From: Bacteroidales bacterium
GTDB taxonomy: Bacteria > Bacteroidota > Bacteroidia > Bacteroidales > M50B96
Direction: 5' to 3'
Assembly (NCBI GenBank): GCA_021740905.1
Contig: JAIOYV010000047.1
Location: 1 to 54,131 of the forward strand
DNA length: 54,131 bases
Part shown: in pieces, positions 45,817 through 54,035 of the stretch
Layout: every line of letters starts with the position of its first letter
Numbering within the stretch: the first letter of the stretch is position 1
Made by a program: the position numbers and the translations under genes
The notes under the pieces: model-generated
The model's input: only the letters and a program-made list of their open reading frames with translations
Databases searched by the model: none
What the model was told of the DNA's origin: nothing

Positions 45817-46158
45817 TTGCTTGCAATGGATAATATAATAGCTAATAATGAATATGTATTGGATGATTTCAATCCACCTGAAATTGCCCGGAAAATAAGC
45901 CTTCGTGCAAGGGAGTTGCGATTGGCAAAAAACCTCACACAAGAAGCATTGGCCAAAAGGTCGGGGGTAAGTCTCGGAAGCCTAAAACGATTCGAAACCA
46001 GCTATGAGATTTCGTTGAAACATCTCTTGCAACTTGCCCTGGCCCTGGATGCCCTCGATGGCTTTCACGATCTCTTCCAGGTAAAATTGTACGATAACCT
46101 CGATCAGGTAATCCAGTCTACAAAAAAGAATACAAGAAAAAGGGGGCGAAATGGTTAA
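45817..46158 (+). CDS. hipB: HipB-like helix-turn-helix antitoxin
   Basis: The 113-residue protein has an XRE-type helix-turn-helix: LRARELRLAKNLTQEALAKRSGVSLGSLKRF is visible in two parts (LAKNLTQEALAKRSG, then VSLGSLKRFE). An extended N-terminus and a basic tail (KKNTRKRGRNG) flank it. It overlaps hipA by eight bases, the usual antitoxin-toxin order, and is expected to bind the toxin kinase and repress the operon. Confidence 0.85.
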   Translation: MLAMDNIIANNEYVLDDFNPPEIARKISLRARELRLAKNLTQEALAKRSGVSLGSLKRFETSYEISLKHLLQLALALDALDGFHDLFQVKLYDNLDQVIQSTKKNTRKRGRNG

Positions 46159-47251
46159 AAGTGTGGATAGCATCAATATTTTCATGGATAGCCAGGCTGT
46201 CGGAAGGATGGGCCTATCGCCTGAACGCTTGTGTATTTTCGAGTATGCTCCCGAATTTTTACTGAATGGCTTTTCAATCTCACCATTTTATTTGCCCTTA
46301 CGAGCAGGCATTTTTACTGCCCGCCGGGAGCCTTTTGATGGCCTGTTTGGAATTTTTAACGATAGTTTGCCCGATGGCTGGGGAAACCTTTTGCTCGACC
46401 GGTATTTAAGGAGCAAAGGAATACAGTTGCAGCATTTAAGTGTTCTCGACCGCTTGAGTATTATAGGCTCATCGGGCATGGGGGCATTACGGTACGAGCC
46501 TGAAAACCGCATCGTTTCGACCCATAGTCTTGACGACATTGAGGAAATAGCCCGTGAGGTAAAACGGATAATTTCAGAAATCGATTATACCGAAACAATT
46601 GATGCCCTAGTCGAGAAGGGCGGTTCGTCGGGCGGTGCCGGGCCAAAAGTATTGCTGCATAACGATGACGGGCACTGGATCGTGAAATTTCCTTCGTCGT
46701 ACGATTCCACGGATATTGGGCAAATAGAATATCAATATTCATTGGTTGCCAAAAAATGTGGCATCGAAATGCCTGAGACGAAATTGTTTGAAGAAAAATA
46801 TTTTGGTGCCCGACGATTCGACAGGGTGGGTGAAAAACGGGTCCTTATGCACTCGGCCTCGGGCTTGCTATATGCCAACCACCGCCTTCCTTCACTCGAT
46901 TATGTCGATCTGATCAAGGCCACTTTGGCCCTTACAAAAAATATGGAGGAGGCTTATAAGCTTTTCCGACAAATGGTTTTCAATGTGTTGACCGGCAACA
47001 AAGACGATCATGCCAAGAACTTTTCATTTTTATTCAAAGGTGGACAGTGGCAATTGTCGCCGGCTTACGATTTGGTGCCAAGCAGTGGGTTTAATGGCAA
47101 CCATTCAACCACTGTTGCCGGAGAGGGAAATCCAAGCCGGAACCATATCTTTGAAGTAGCCAAAAACGGTGGCCTAAAAACCAAACTTGTCCATGATATT
47201 TTCGAGGAAGTGTACGGGCTTTGTCCTGAAATCAGGAAGGTAAATTTTTAG
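46151..47251 (+). CDS. hipA: HipA-like serine/threonine kinase toxin
   Basis: The 366-residue protein has the HipA N-terminal subdomain and the kinase core. FGIFNDSLPDGWGNLLLDR is the N-terminal signature, GGSSGGAGPKVLLH the flexible phosphate-binding loop with serines, and WIVKFPS supplies the lysine. GNKDDHAKNFSFL carries the catalytic aspartate and asparagine, and LSPAYDLVPSS the DFG-equivalent aspartate. E. coli HipA phosphorylates glutamyl-tRNA synthetase and causes persistence; targets of this branch are unknown. All catalytic positions look intact. It is slightly shorter than E. coli HipA (about 440). Confidence 0.9.
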   Translation: MVKSVDSINIFMDSQAVGRMGLSPERLCIFEYAPEFLLNGFSISPFYLPLRAGIFTARREPFDGLFGIFNDSLPDGWGNLLLDRYLRSKGIQLQHLSVLDRLSIIGSSGMGALRYEPENRIVSTHSLDDIEEIAREVKRIISEIDYTETIDALVEKGGSSGGAGPKVLLHNDDGHWIVKFPSSYDSTDIGQIEYQYSLVAKKCGIEMPETKLFEEKYFGARRFDRVGEKRVLMHSASGLLYANHRLPSLDYVDLIKATLALTKNMEEAYKLFRQMVFNVLTGNKDDHAKNFSFLFKGGQWQLSPAYDLVPSSGFNGNHSTTVAGEGNPSRNHIFEVAKNGGLKTKLVHDIFEEVYGLCPEIRKVNF

Positions 47252-47382
47252 CTTAGTTTTACTTTACGAATTAAATTCAAAGCCAAACGGACTTAGAACA
47301 AACCTCAGAACTCATCATATTTGCATTTTTCATAAAAACAATCACAAATTCATGTTTTAAACTAATCGCAAATATTCATTTA

Positions 47383-47558
47383 AATATGTCGCTCCTAGCG
47401 GAGCTTTTAGTTTGTTTCGCAATCTATTACTACAAATATTTCGTTCCTATCGGAACTTGTTGTGGTGGATGTATTTACAGTCTCAACTCCGTAAGAGTGA
47501 AATATTTATAGAATATCGACGATCGAATGCCCGGAAGCTCCGCTAGGAGCGACATATT
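47383..47558. repeat. Inverted-repeat intergenic element with perfect 24-bp arms
   Basis: The 24 bases at 47383-47406 are the exact reverse complement of 47535-47558; the core of each arm is the hairpin word GCTCCTAGCGGAGC. Inside are GTTCCTATCGGAAC and ACTCCGTAAGAGT, also self-complementary. The unit is about 176 bp, non-coding, and lies in the 544-base gap after hipA. It is MITE-like in shape, with no direct repeats seen at its borders. Confidence 0.75.
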
Positions 47559-47795
47559 TTTTCGATACCCTCCGATATTCCTCACACATCTATTCAAGAT
47601 TGAATATTATGGAAGAATTTATTTTAAAGGTTCTCATATAATTAAAAGATATTTACGATTTACTTCTGGAAAATTTGCTCAAAGGATGGGTTCTAAAACT
47701 AATAGGCTGATAATGTTTTGCTCTCTTTTTACCCCTGATTCTAACTGTGAATAATTATTTTTTTAATCCAGGTTAGGTAGTGACCGGAAGTTGCA

Positions 47796-48512
47796 TCACA
47801 ACAAAAAGTTCTTATCCAAAAATTCCTGAAATTTTTCCTTGTATTGTTCGCTTATTGGGATGTAAACTTTATTGTCGAAGATAATCCTGTGCCGCTCGAC
47901 ATGGGCAACTTTTTTTAGGTTTACGATAAAAGATCGGTGTACACGCATGAAGTTGTTATTCGGTAGAAATTCTTCCACCTTCTTCATGCTCATCAGCGCC
48001 ATCACCGGTTTCTGGTTTTCGGAATGGATACGGACATATTCGCGCATGCTCTCGATGTACTTTATTTCCGAGAGATTGATCCGTAATATCTTGTGTTCCG
48101 ATTTTATAAAGAGGAATTCTTCGTTGCTTTCAATTTTCGTTGACTCTGAATTAGCGGCTCTTATTCTTTCTTTTGCCTTCGCACTTGCTTTTAAAAAATC
48201 GCTGTACCCAATGGGTTTCAGAAGATAGTCGATGGCATCCACCTTAAAGCCTTCGATGGCGTACTCGCTGTATGCTGTAGTAAAAATTACTTTGGGTGGG
48301 TTGTTGAGCGATTTCACAAAATCCATCCCGTTCAGGTCGGGCATGTTGATGTCGACAAACATTAGGTCAACCTCATTTTCGGAAAGAAACGAAATGGCCT
48401 GCATTGCACTTTCGAAACTGTCTACAAGTTCAAGATAAGGAGTTTTTTCTACATAGCCCACAATCTGTTTTAGGGCAAGAGGTTCATCGTCGATGGCAAT
48501 ACACTTTATCAT
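47796..48512 (-). CDS. LytTR-family response regulator
   Basis: The 238-residue protein begins with a receiver domain: AIDDEP holds the acidic pair, FVDINMPDLNG the phospho-acceptor aspartate (about residue 54), then TTAYSEYAIEGF and YLLKPI. A LytTR DNA-binding domain follows (EYVRIHSENQKPVMALMSMK, quoted in part as EYVRIHSENQ, then FMRVHRSFIVNLKKV). Such regulators bind paired direct repeats. The gene overlaps its histidine kinase by four bases, so the two form a single two-component system; the signal is unknown. Confidence 0.95.
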   Translation of the reverse strand: MIKCIAIDDEPLALKQIVGYVEKTPYLELVDSFESAMQAISFLSENEVDLMFVDINMPDLNGMDFVKSLNNPPKVIFTTAYSEYAIEGFKVDAIDYLLKPIGYSDFLKASAKAKERIRAANSESTKIESNEEFLFIKSEHKILRINLSEIKYIESMREYVRIHSENQKPVMALMSMKKVEEFLPNNNFMRVHRSFIVNLKKVAHVERHRIIFDNKVYIPISEQYKEKFQEFLDKNFLL

Positions 48513-49621
48513 AAGGGAATGTTTAGGTTAACAATAAATCTGTCAGAATTTTTATCAATGCTCAACGAATACCTGTCGCCAAAGAGCAAATCTAATCGCT
48601 GTTTGGAGTTGGCAATGCCGATTCCACCCACTTCTTCTTTACTTTCTGTTGCATGCAAACTATTCTGTATTTTAAAATGTAGCCTATCTTTTTCCAATTT
48701 GAAAACAATATTGATAAACGAATCATTTTGATAGCTCACCCCATATTTAAAAGCATTCTCCAAATACGATGTAAACAACAGTGGAGGAATCGAATATTGC
48801 GGGATAGTTTCGGGAAATTTTACTGTGATCTTTACCTTTTCCGAAAAACGCAATTTCATCAGGTCTACATAATTCTGGATAAACTCGAACTCTTTTTGGA
48901 TAGGAATTTTTTCAACCTCCGAATCGTACAACATAAACCGCATCAGCTTCGACAGCCGGATGATCGACTCTTTGGCCTCTTCGGTATCGATATCGATCAA
49001 CGCATGGATGTTGTTGAGGGTATTCATGAAAAAGTGTGGGCTTACCTGGTTTCGCAGGAAAGCCAATTGCGATTCCACACTTTGCTTCTCGGCCTTTTCC
49101 CTGTTCTGCTCCGACTGTACCCATTTCACCGAAAGTTTTAAGCCGGTATCAAAACCAATAATCAACACAGAAATTACGATAAAGCTAATTATGGGTGGCA
49201 GTTGTTTGGGTGGGGGCTTTTGTGGACCTCGTTGCAAATGGAGGGGTGGTGCGCGAAATTCATCCTGACCTCTTGGGAAGTGACCCTGTTGCATCATACG
49301 ATCATTCCTCCCCTGTTGGCGACCAGGTTGAAAGTACTGCACGGCTATGGCCATGTTGGCAATAAGTATAAGATTTGCCAAAAGGAAAAGCATACGCCTA
49401 TTCTTAAAAAACAAGTAAGGCAAAAGTAAAAACCGGTTTATCAGGAAGAGTGCCAAATATGGAATAAAAGATTTCCATAAGTTGAAAATATGGTTCCAGT
49501 CTACACCATATTCAAATTCACCCAAAATAAATGGCGAGGCAAACAGCAGCAACCAAAACAGGGTGATGATGAATGGCTCGAAAAAACGGAACCAATTCCT
49601 CTTGTTGCGAGCGACCGTCAT
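48509..49621 (-). CDS. LytS-like sensor histidine kinase (His_kinase/PF06580 type)
   Basis: The 370-residue protein has four N-terminal transmembrane helices, a proline- and arginine-rich cytoplasmic or loop segment (about 120-150), then a last helix leading to the kinase. The phospho-accepting region is QLAFLRNQVSPHFFMNTLNNIHAL with H at the PHFF position. The N-box appears in PPLLFTSYLENAFKYG, and the G-box in EVGGIGIANSKQRLDLLFG. It lacks a large sensor domain, so the signal is probably sensed in or at the membrane. A TAnnTTTG element lies 26 bases before the start. Confidence 0.93.
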   Translation of the reverse strand: MTVARNKRNWFRFFEPFIITLFWLLLFASPFILGEFEYGVDWNHIFNLWKSFIPYLALFLINRFLLLPYLFFKNRRMLFLLANLILIANMAIAVQYFQPGRQQGRNDRMMQQGHFPRGQDEFRAPPLHLQRGPQKPPPKQLPPIISFIVISVLIIGFDTGLKLSVKWVQSEQNREKAEKQSVESQLAFLRNQVSPHFFMNTLNNIHALIDIDTEEAKESIIRLSKLMRFMLYDSEVEKIPIQKEFEFIQNYVDLMKLRFSEKVKITVKFPETIPQYSIPPLLFTSYLENAFKYGVSYQNDSFINIVFKLEKDRLHFKIQNSLHATESKEEVGGIGIANSKQRLDLLFGDRYSLSIDKNSDRFIVNLNIPL

Positions 49622-49646
49622 TTTGTAAAAATCATTTTCATTGATG

Positions 49647-49654
49647 CAAAATTA
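49647..49654 (-). promoter_or_regulatory. -7 element before the kinase/regulator operon
   Basis: The minus-strand reading is TAATTTTG, an exact TAnnTTTG match 26 bases before the kinase start. No TTTG lies at the canonical -33 spacing. Confidence 0.45.
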
Positions 49655-49744
49655 ATATCTAATATTTTGAAAAACGACTAAACTGCACAACCTAAATTTG
49701 AATATGCAGTTTAGCCGAAAACCATAGCCAATTTCCTATTGTTT

Positions 49745-51304
49745 CTAATCTTTGATAATCTTTTTTGTGTATGCCGATCTTTCATTTTGAAATTTCAAGA
49801 AATATACACCTGGACGTAGCTTGCTGATGTTGATGACTGTATTCGCTTTTGCCGATACGTTTTCTGAATAAATAACAGCACCCAGCATATTGTAAATTTC
49901 GAGCGAAGCTTTTCCTGAACCCAAGTCATTAAAATCAACTGCAATATTATCGGTGGCCGGGTTGGGGTATATTTTCAGTTCGCCTTCTGTTGAATTTAGT
50001 TCAGTGCTCGATACAACCGAGGCATCGCGCACCAGGCGAACATAATTGAATACGTAAACCACATCGCCTTGTGGGCCATGTCCATAAGGATAGTCAGAAG
50101 GGGAGCCGGTTTTCGGGTCGCTGCGCTGGGCACCTGCCCCATGCACGTCCATCAGGGTATAGTTGCCCGACATGGGAGGCATTTCCATCCAGCCCTCAGC
50201 CTCGCCAAAACACACATACGATGCCCACGCTCCTGAATTATTCGGCGACATGTTGGCATGGGTGGTGCCGCTCCAGTAAAAAGGATAGTCAGTATTCCCC
50301 CCTTGATCGATGATTGTTGAACAATGAAAAACAGGGTCGATGGCTGCCGAGCTGGTAGTTGCAGGCGAACGGGTGTAATCCACTATGCTCTGTAATTCTT
50401 TCACGTTGGGCAATCGCCAGTCACTATGGCCTGCAACGGTTGCATTTTCAGCATAAGCAAGGGCATCATCCCAATATAGGCCCTGCCCATTGTCGTATTT
50501 TGTCCACATCAAATCGGTGGCACTGTCGGTTATGGTACTGTCGTTGTTGTCCTCGAAAGAGTTAATGCCATAGCTGGTGTTGCCGCGCACGAACATCACA
50601 TAAAATTGCTTATCGACCGTTTGTCCGGGCATGGGGCCTGTTGGGTAGCCCTTTATCCTACCATCGGCGAAGTTTACCCCAAACATGGTTTCGTTACCTC
50701 CCATCGTTGTGCTTACGTACAAGGTGGATGAAGCCAACTGGGCATCGATGATCCGTTCGCCGGCATTTTGGTCGCCATAGCCAAAACCAAAATAGTTGGT
50801 GTCGATAAAGGGTGTCAAGCCGGCTGTTGAAGTACCGGAATATCCGCTTGGATCTTCACCACTAAACAGGATCAGCGAGTACATTTCTTTGATCGAAGGC
50901 AAGCGCCAATCGGTACAACCGGCCAGGCTAAAGGTATCGGCAGCCAACATGGCTTCGTCGTACGACATTTTATCATCGTAGTCGATATCGCCATCGTTGT
51001 CCAGGTCGGGGGTTTGAACCCACATCAAACCGGTTACGTTGTCGGTAACCGTGCCATCGCCATTGTTGGTGTATGATGGTTGGTGACCGGCATAGGTGGC
51101 ATCCTGTCCATAGAATGTGGCTCCCATTGCAGGAGGGGCGATAGTCGTTACGGAATCATAAAATATTTCCTGGCCGGTATCGACAACAGGATAGGTAGCC
51201 TGGGCAAAAGCAGAATTCATCTGTAAAAGAAAAGTCAAAAGGATAAGAAATGCTCCGGCGTTCCGGGACATCCTTTTTCGGGTCATATCAAAATTTGTTT
51301 TCAT
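49745..51304 (-). CDS. Secreted DUF1566 (Lcl C-terminal-like) protein with T9SS sorting tail
   Basis: The ATG at 51304 gives a signal peptide ending near NSAFAQ; an in-frame ATG 33 bases upstream adds a charged segment. Two DUF1566 repeats follow, each with the signature of a line such as GTVTDNVTGLMWVQTPD or SDWRLPNVKELQSIVDY. The first contains the acidic DLDNDGDIDYDDK, which could bind calcium. The C-terminal 75 residues (LKIYPNPATDNIAVDF, PGVYFLKFQNERSAYTKKI, ending KKIIKD) are a T9SS type A sorting domain. DUF1566 domains occur in surface and C-type-lectin-like proteins; the function is unknown. Confidence 0.85.
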   Translation of the reverse strand: MKTNFDMTRKRMSRNAGAFLILLTFLLQMNSAFAQATYPVVDTGQEIFYDSVTTIAPPAMGATFYGQDATYAGHQPSYTNNGDGTVTDNVTGLMWVQTPDLDNDGDIDYDDKMSYDEAMLAADTFSLAGCTDWRLPSIKEMYSLILFSGEDPSGYSGTSTAGLTPFIDTNYFGFGYGDQNAGERIIDAQLASSTLYVSTTMGGNETMFGVNFADGRIKGYPTGPMPGQTVDKQFYVMFVRGNTSYGINSFEDNNDSTITDSATDLMWTKYDNGQGLYWDDALAYAENATVAGHSDWRLPNVKELQSIVDYTRSPATTSSAAIDPVFHCSTIIDQGGNTDYPFYWSGTTHANMSPNNSGAWASYVCFGEAEGWMEMPPMSGNYTLMDVHGAGAQRSDPKTGSPSDYPYGHGPQGDVVYVFNYVRLVRDASVVSSTELNSTEGELKIYPNPATDNIAVDFNDLGSGKASLEIYNMLGAVIYSENVSAKANTVINISKLRPGVYFLKFQNERSAYTKKIIKD

Positions 51305-51519
51305 ATTCTTTATCTTCTGGTTTATTATCAATTTCAAATCTTCACCAAAAGAAGTGGATTTTTCGACTGCCGCAAAAAACTTTCAACGAATGGGGGTTTT
51401 TTATCTACGGATTTTGGGATTTGGGCTTCGCCGAATGTAAAAATCTTTATCTTTATCAAAAATTTCGTTATGGAAATAGACCAGACAAATAACTTTGCTA
51501 AATCAAAAGAGAAATGATA

Positions 51520-51582
51520 AAACCCACCTTAGGTGGGATTATCTACCGAAATAGAGAAATAAAGCCCACAAAAGGTGGGTTT
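51520..51582. repeat. Nested complementary hairpins upstream of the methyltransferase cassette
   Basis: AAACCCACCTT at 51520-51530 pairs exactly with AAGGTGGGTTT at 51572-51582. Each arm can instead fold locally (ACCCACCTTAGGTGGGA, and GCCCACAAAAGGTGGG). The alternative folds resemble an attenuator but no coding context supports it, and such GGTGGG palindromes are common intergenic repeats in Bacteroidota. The rest of the 375-base gap holds the cassette boundary and a promoter. Confidence 0.55.
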
Positions 51583-51590
51583 ATAAACAA

Positions 51591-51604
51591 GTTAGCCGTC
51601 AGTG
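51591..51604 (+). repeat. Left boundary repeat of the methyltransferase/nuclease unit
   Basis: GTTAGCCGTCAGTG lies just upstream of the promoter of the AT-rich gene pair. The same motif in inverted form (reading GTTAGCCGTTCGGTG on the minus strand) lies at 53982-53996, just after the pair. The shared core GTTAGCCGT brackets the two genes. It is reminiscent of integron attC core ends but does not match GTTRRRY exactly. Confidence 0.55.
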
Positions 51605-51622
51605 TAAGAAAGACCGTGCAAC

Positions 51623-51653
51623 ATTGAAAGCTGACATAAAAAATGTAAATTTA
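51623..51653 (+). promoter_or_regulatory. Putative promoter of the methyltransferase gene
   Basis: ATTG at 51623-51626 is followed after exactly 19 bases by TAAATTTA at 51646-51653. Each is one base off the Bacteroidota consensus (TTTG, TAnnTTTG), and the spacing is right. The start codon at 51680 lies 26 bases downstream, inside the bracket of boundary repeats. Confidence 0.45.
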
Positions 51654-51679
51654 CGACTTAAAAAAAGGATAAAAATATA

Positions 51680-52792
51680 ATGGCAAGACAAGGAGCAAGC
51701 AAATTTTTGCATAAAGCTAAGAAATCGAAAAGTGATGAATTTTACACACAATATGTAGACATTCAAAAAGAAGTTGAAGCATATTTAGAATACAATCCTG
51801 ATACATTCCGAGATAAAGTAGTTTATTGCAATTGTGACGACCCATTTGAGAGTAATTTCTTCCGTTATTTTATATTAAATTTTGAAAGGATAGGACTAAA
51901 ACAGCTTATAACAACAAGCTACAAACCTTCTCCAGTTGCAAACACACAATTACAATTGTTTGGAGATAACGAAACTCTAAAACAAACAAAAGGGCGACCA
52001 AAAGTAACTGCAAACAAATTTATAATAAATTCAGTTGGCGACATAGACGGTGACGGTGAATTTAGCTTAAAGGATGTTGCGTTACAACTAAAACAAAATA
52101 AAGAGAATGAATGGGCACCATTAGACGGTGATGGTGATTTTCGTAGTGCTGAATCAATTGAATTATTGAAACAAGCCGACTATGTAATTACAAATCCGCC
52201 TTTTAGTCTTTTTCGTGAATATATAAAGCAACTTGATGATTATGAAAAGAAATTTTTAATAATTGGTAATATAAATTCTATTTCTTACAGAGAGGTTTTT
52301 GCACTAATTAAAGAAAATAAGATATGGTTGGGAACGGGAATGGGCAGGTGGATATCAGGCTTTATTGTACCTGAATCTTATGAGTTGTATGGAACAGAGG
52401 CACGTATAGATGAAGATGGAAACAGAATAGTAGCCACAAATAATTGTCTTTGGCTTACAAATTTAGACCACGGTAAAAGACACCAGCCTTTACCCTTGAT
52501 GACTATGAATGATAATATCAAGTTTAGCTCTCATAATAATGTAAAAGGTCTTGGGTATAAAAAATATGATAATTATGATGCTATTGAAGTTCCATTTACG
52601 GACGCAATACCAAGTGACTATGATGGCGTAATGGGGGTTCCTATTACATTTCTTGACAAATATAATCCAGAACAATTTGAAATAATTGGTCAAATGGTTA
52701 CAACAAAAGTTGATGACCTGAATCACGGCTATCCATACGTTGATGGCAAAAAGATTTTTGCACGAGTACTGATAAAAAAGAGAGTTAATTAA
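51680..52792 (+). CDS. EcoRI-family adenine-specific DNA methyltransferase
   Basis: The 370-residue protein has the marks of the EcoRI methylase family (PF13651). KSKSDEFYTQYVDIQKEVEAY, quoted in part as DEFYTQYVDIQKEVE, is near the start. VVYCNCDDPFESNFFRYFIL is the cofactor-side block, ADYVITNPPFSLFREYI holds the catalytic NPPF typical of N6-adenine methylation, and IGNINSISYREVF follows. A DGDG-rich insert (about 115-165) sits between the cofactor block and NPPF. M.EcoRI itself is 326 residues. The next gene starts on the base after this stop codon, so the pair is co-translated. Both genes are visibly more AT-rich than their neighbours, pointing to recent transfer. Confidence 0.85.
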   Translation: MARQGASKFLHKAKKSKSDEFYTQYVDIQKEVEAYLEYNPDTFRDKVVYCNCDDPFESNFFRYFILNFERIGLKQLITTSYKPSPVANTQLQLFGDNETLKQTKGRPKVTANKFIINSVGDIDGDGEFSLKDVALQLKQNKENEWAPLDGDGDFRSAESIELLKQADYVITNPPFSLFREYIKQLDDYEKKFLIIGNINSISYREVFALIKENKIWLGTGMGRWISGFIVPESYELYGTEARIDEDGNRIVATNNCLWLTNLDHGKRHQPLPLMTMNDNIKFSSHNNVKGLGYKKYDNYDAIEVPFTDAIPSDYDGVMGVPITFLDKYNPEQFEIIGQMVTTKVDDLNHGYPYVDGKKIFARVLIKKRVN

Positions 52793-53962
52793 ATGGAAAC
52801 AACATTAAGAACAGAAATTACTGTAAAGGAAATATGCGATGGGTTTGTTTATAGCGAACTTGAGGGCAAAGGATTATTTGGGCTTTCAGGTAAACTTACA
52901 ATTCAACCAGAGTATCAAAGAAATTACATTTATGCTTCTGAAGGAGGCAAGAGAGAGGTGGCTGTTATTGAATCAATTTTAAAAGGTTATCCAATTGGCT
53001 TAATCTATTTCAATAAAGTCAATCCTGATAATTTTGAAGTCTTAGATGGACAACAACGAATTACCAGTTTAGGTCGTTTTGTGACAAATAAATTTGCAAT
53101 CAAAGACGAAAACGGAAATGAGCAATTATTCGGTGGTTTTGCATTAGACAAAAAGAATAAAATATTAAATACTAAACTTCTCATCTATGAATGTGAAGGA
53201 ACAGAAAGTGAAATTAAAGAATGGTTTAGAACTATAAACATTGCAGGAGTTCCTTTAAATAGCCAAGAATTGTTAAATGCGGTTTATTCAGGTCCTTTCG
53301 TTACATTAGGTAAAGAAGAATTTAGTAACAGTAAAAATTCCAATATTCAAAAATGGAGTGCATATATTTCAGGTAGTGCAAATCGACAAGACTTTTTAGA
53401 AAGAGCTTTACAATGGGTTAGTAAAGAAAATGTCAGCGAATATATGAGCCGACATAGATTTGACAACAATATTACAGAACTAAAAGATTATTTCAATAGT
53501 GTTATTGAGTGGGTTTCTACTGTATTCACTGATGTTGAAAGCGAAATGAAGGGGCTTGAATGGGGCAGACTTTATGAAACTTATCGTAAAAAACCATATA
53601 ACTCAAAGACAGTTTCAGACGAAGTAAAAAGATTGTATTCCGACCCATATGTAAAAAGCAGAAAAGGAATCTTTGAATATGTTTTAGGTGGTTCAACTGA
53701 CACAAAACTTTTAGAAGTTAGAGTATTTGACGATGCAACAAAAAAATCTGTTTATGCAAAGCAGACAGAAGTAGCTGAGAAAAAAGGTGTTTCTAATTGC
53801 TCATTATGTGCAATCGGTCACGATTCCAACAAGACAAAAATTTGGAAACTTGCTGAAATGGATGCCGACCACGTTACTGCGTGGAGTAAAGGCGGTGCAA
53901 CTGACATAAAGAATTGTGAAATGTTATGTAAAACTCATAACAGAGCAAAAGGAAATAGATAA
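52793..53962 (+). CDS. DUF262-domain protein with C-terminal HNH nuclease
   Basis: The 389-residue protein begins with a DUF262 (ParB/Srx-like) domain: [12 protein letters not shown] and [16 protein letters not shown] are its two signature blocks, the second carrying the DGQQR motif that binds or hydrolyses nucleotide in GmrS and SspE. A helical middle follows. The last 70 residues are an HNH nuclease: CSLC and CEMLC are probable zinc pairs, and [19 protein letters not shown] with THNRAKGN provides the H-N-H residues. The combination resembles modification-sensing restriction proteins. Immediately upstream is the adenine methyltransferase, so a restriction-modification-like partnership is likely, though no such activity is shown here. 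Confidence 0.85.
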   Translation: METTLRTEITVKEICDGFVYSELEGKGLFGLSGKLTIQPEYQRNYIYASEGGKREVAVIESILKGYPIGLIYFNKVNPDNFEVLDGQQRITSLGRFVTNKFAIKDENGNEQLFGGFALDKKNKILNTKLLIYECEGTESEIKEWFRTINIAGVPLNSQELLNAVYSGPFVTLGKEEFSNSKNSNIQKWSAYISGSANRQDFLERALQWVSKENVSEYMSRHRFDNNITELKDYFNSVIEWVSTVFTDVESEMKGLEWGRLYETYRKKPYNSKTVSDEVKRLYSDPYVKSRKGIFEYVLGGSTDTKLLEVRVFDDATKKSVYAKQTEVAEKKGVSNCSLCAIGHDSNKTKIWKLAEMDADHVTAWSKGGATDIKNCEMLCKTHNRAKGNR

Positions 53963-53981
53963 AAATGACTGAAAAAATAAA

Positions 53982-54035
53982 CACCGAACGGCTAACAATT
54001 AAGCATCGTATTTGGCCTAAGCCAAATATGTGCTT
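53982..54035. repeat. Right boundary repeat and long imperfect hairpin
   Basis: CACCGAACGGCTAAC (53982-53996), the inverse of the left boundary word, is followed by an imperfect stem. AAGCA (54001-54005) pairs with TGCTT (54031-54035), and TATTTGGC (54009-54016) pairs with GCCAAATA (54021-54028) around the loop CTAA, with a few unpaired bases on each arm. Further out AACA and TGTT can also pair. Such a bulged hairpin after an inverse core is what integron attC sites look like, but the expected closing core GTTAGCC was not found before the window end. Confidence 0.5.

Noticed and set aside
51520-51582. Riboswitch or attenuator before the methyltransferase gene
   Set aside because: The hairpins lie outside the boundary repeat and upstream of the likely promoter, so they would not be in the transcript.
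51591-54035. Classical integron attC sites
   Set aside because: The core words do not match GTTRRRY/RYYYAAC and no integron integrase is in the window; reported only as a cassette-like boundary.
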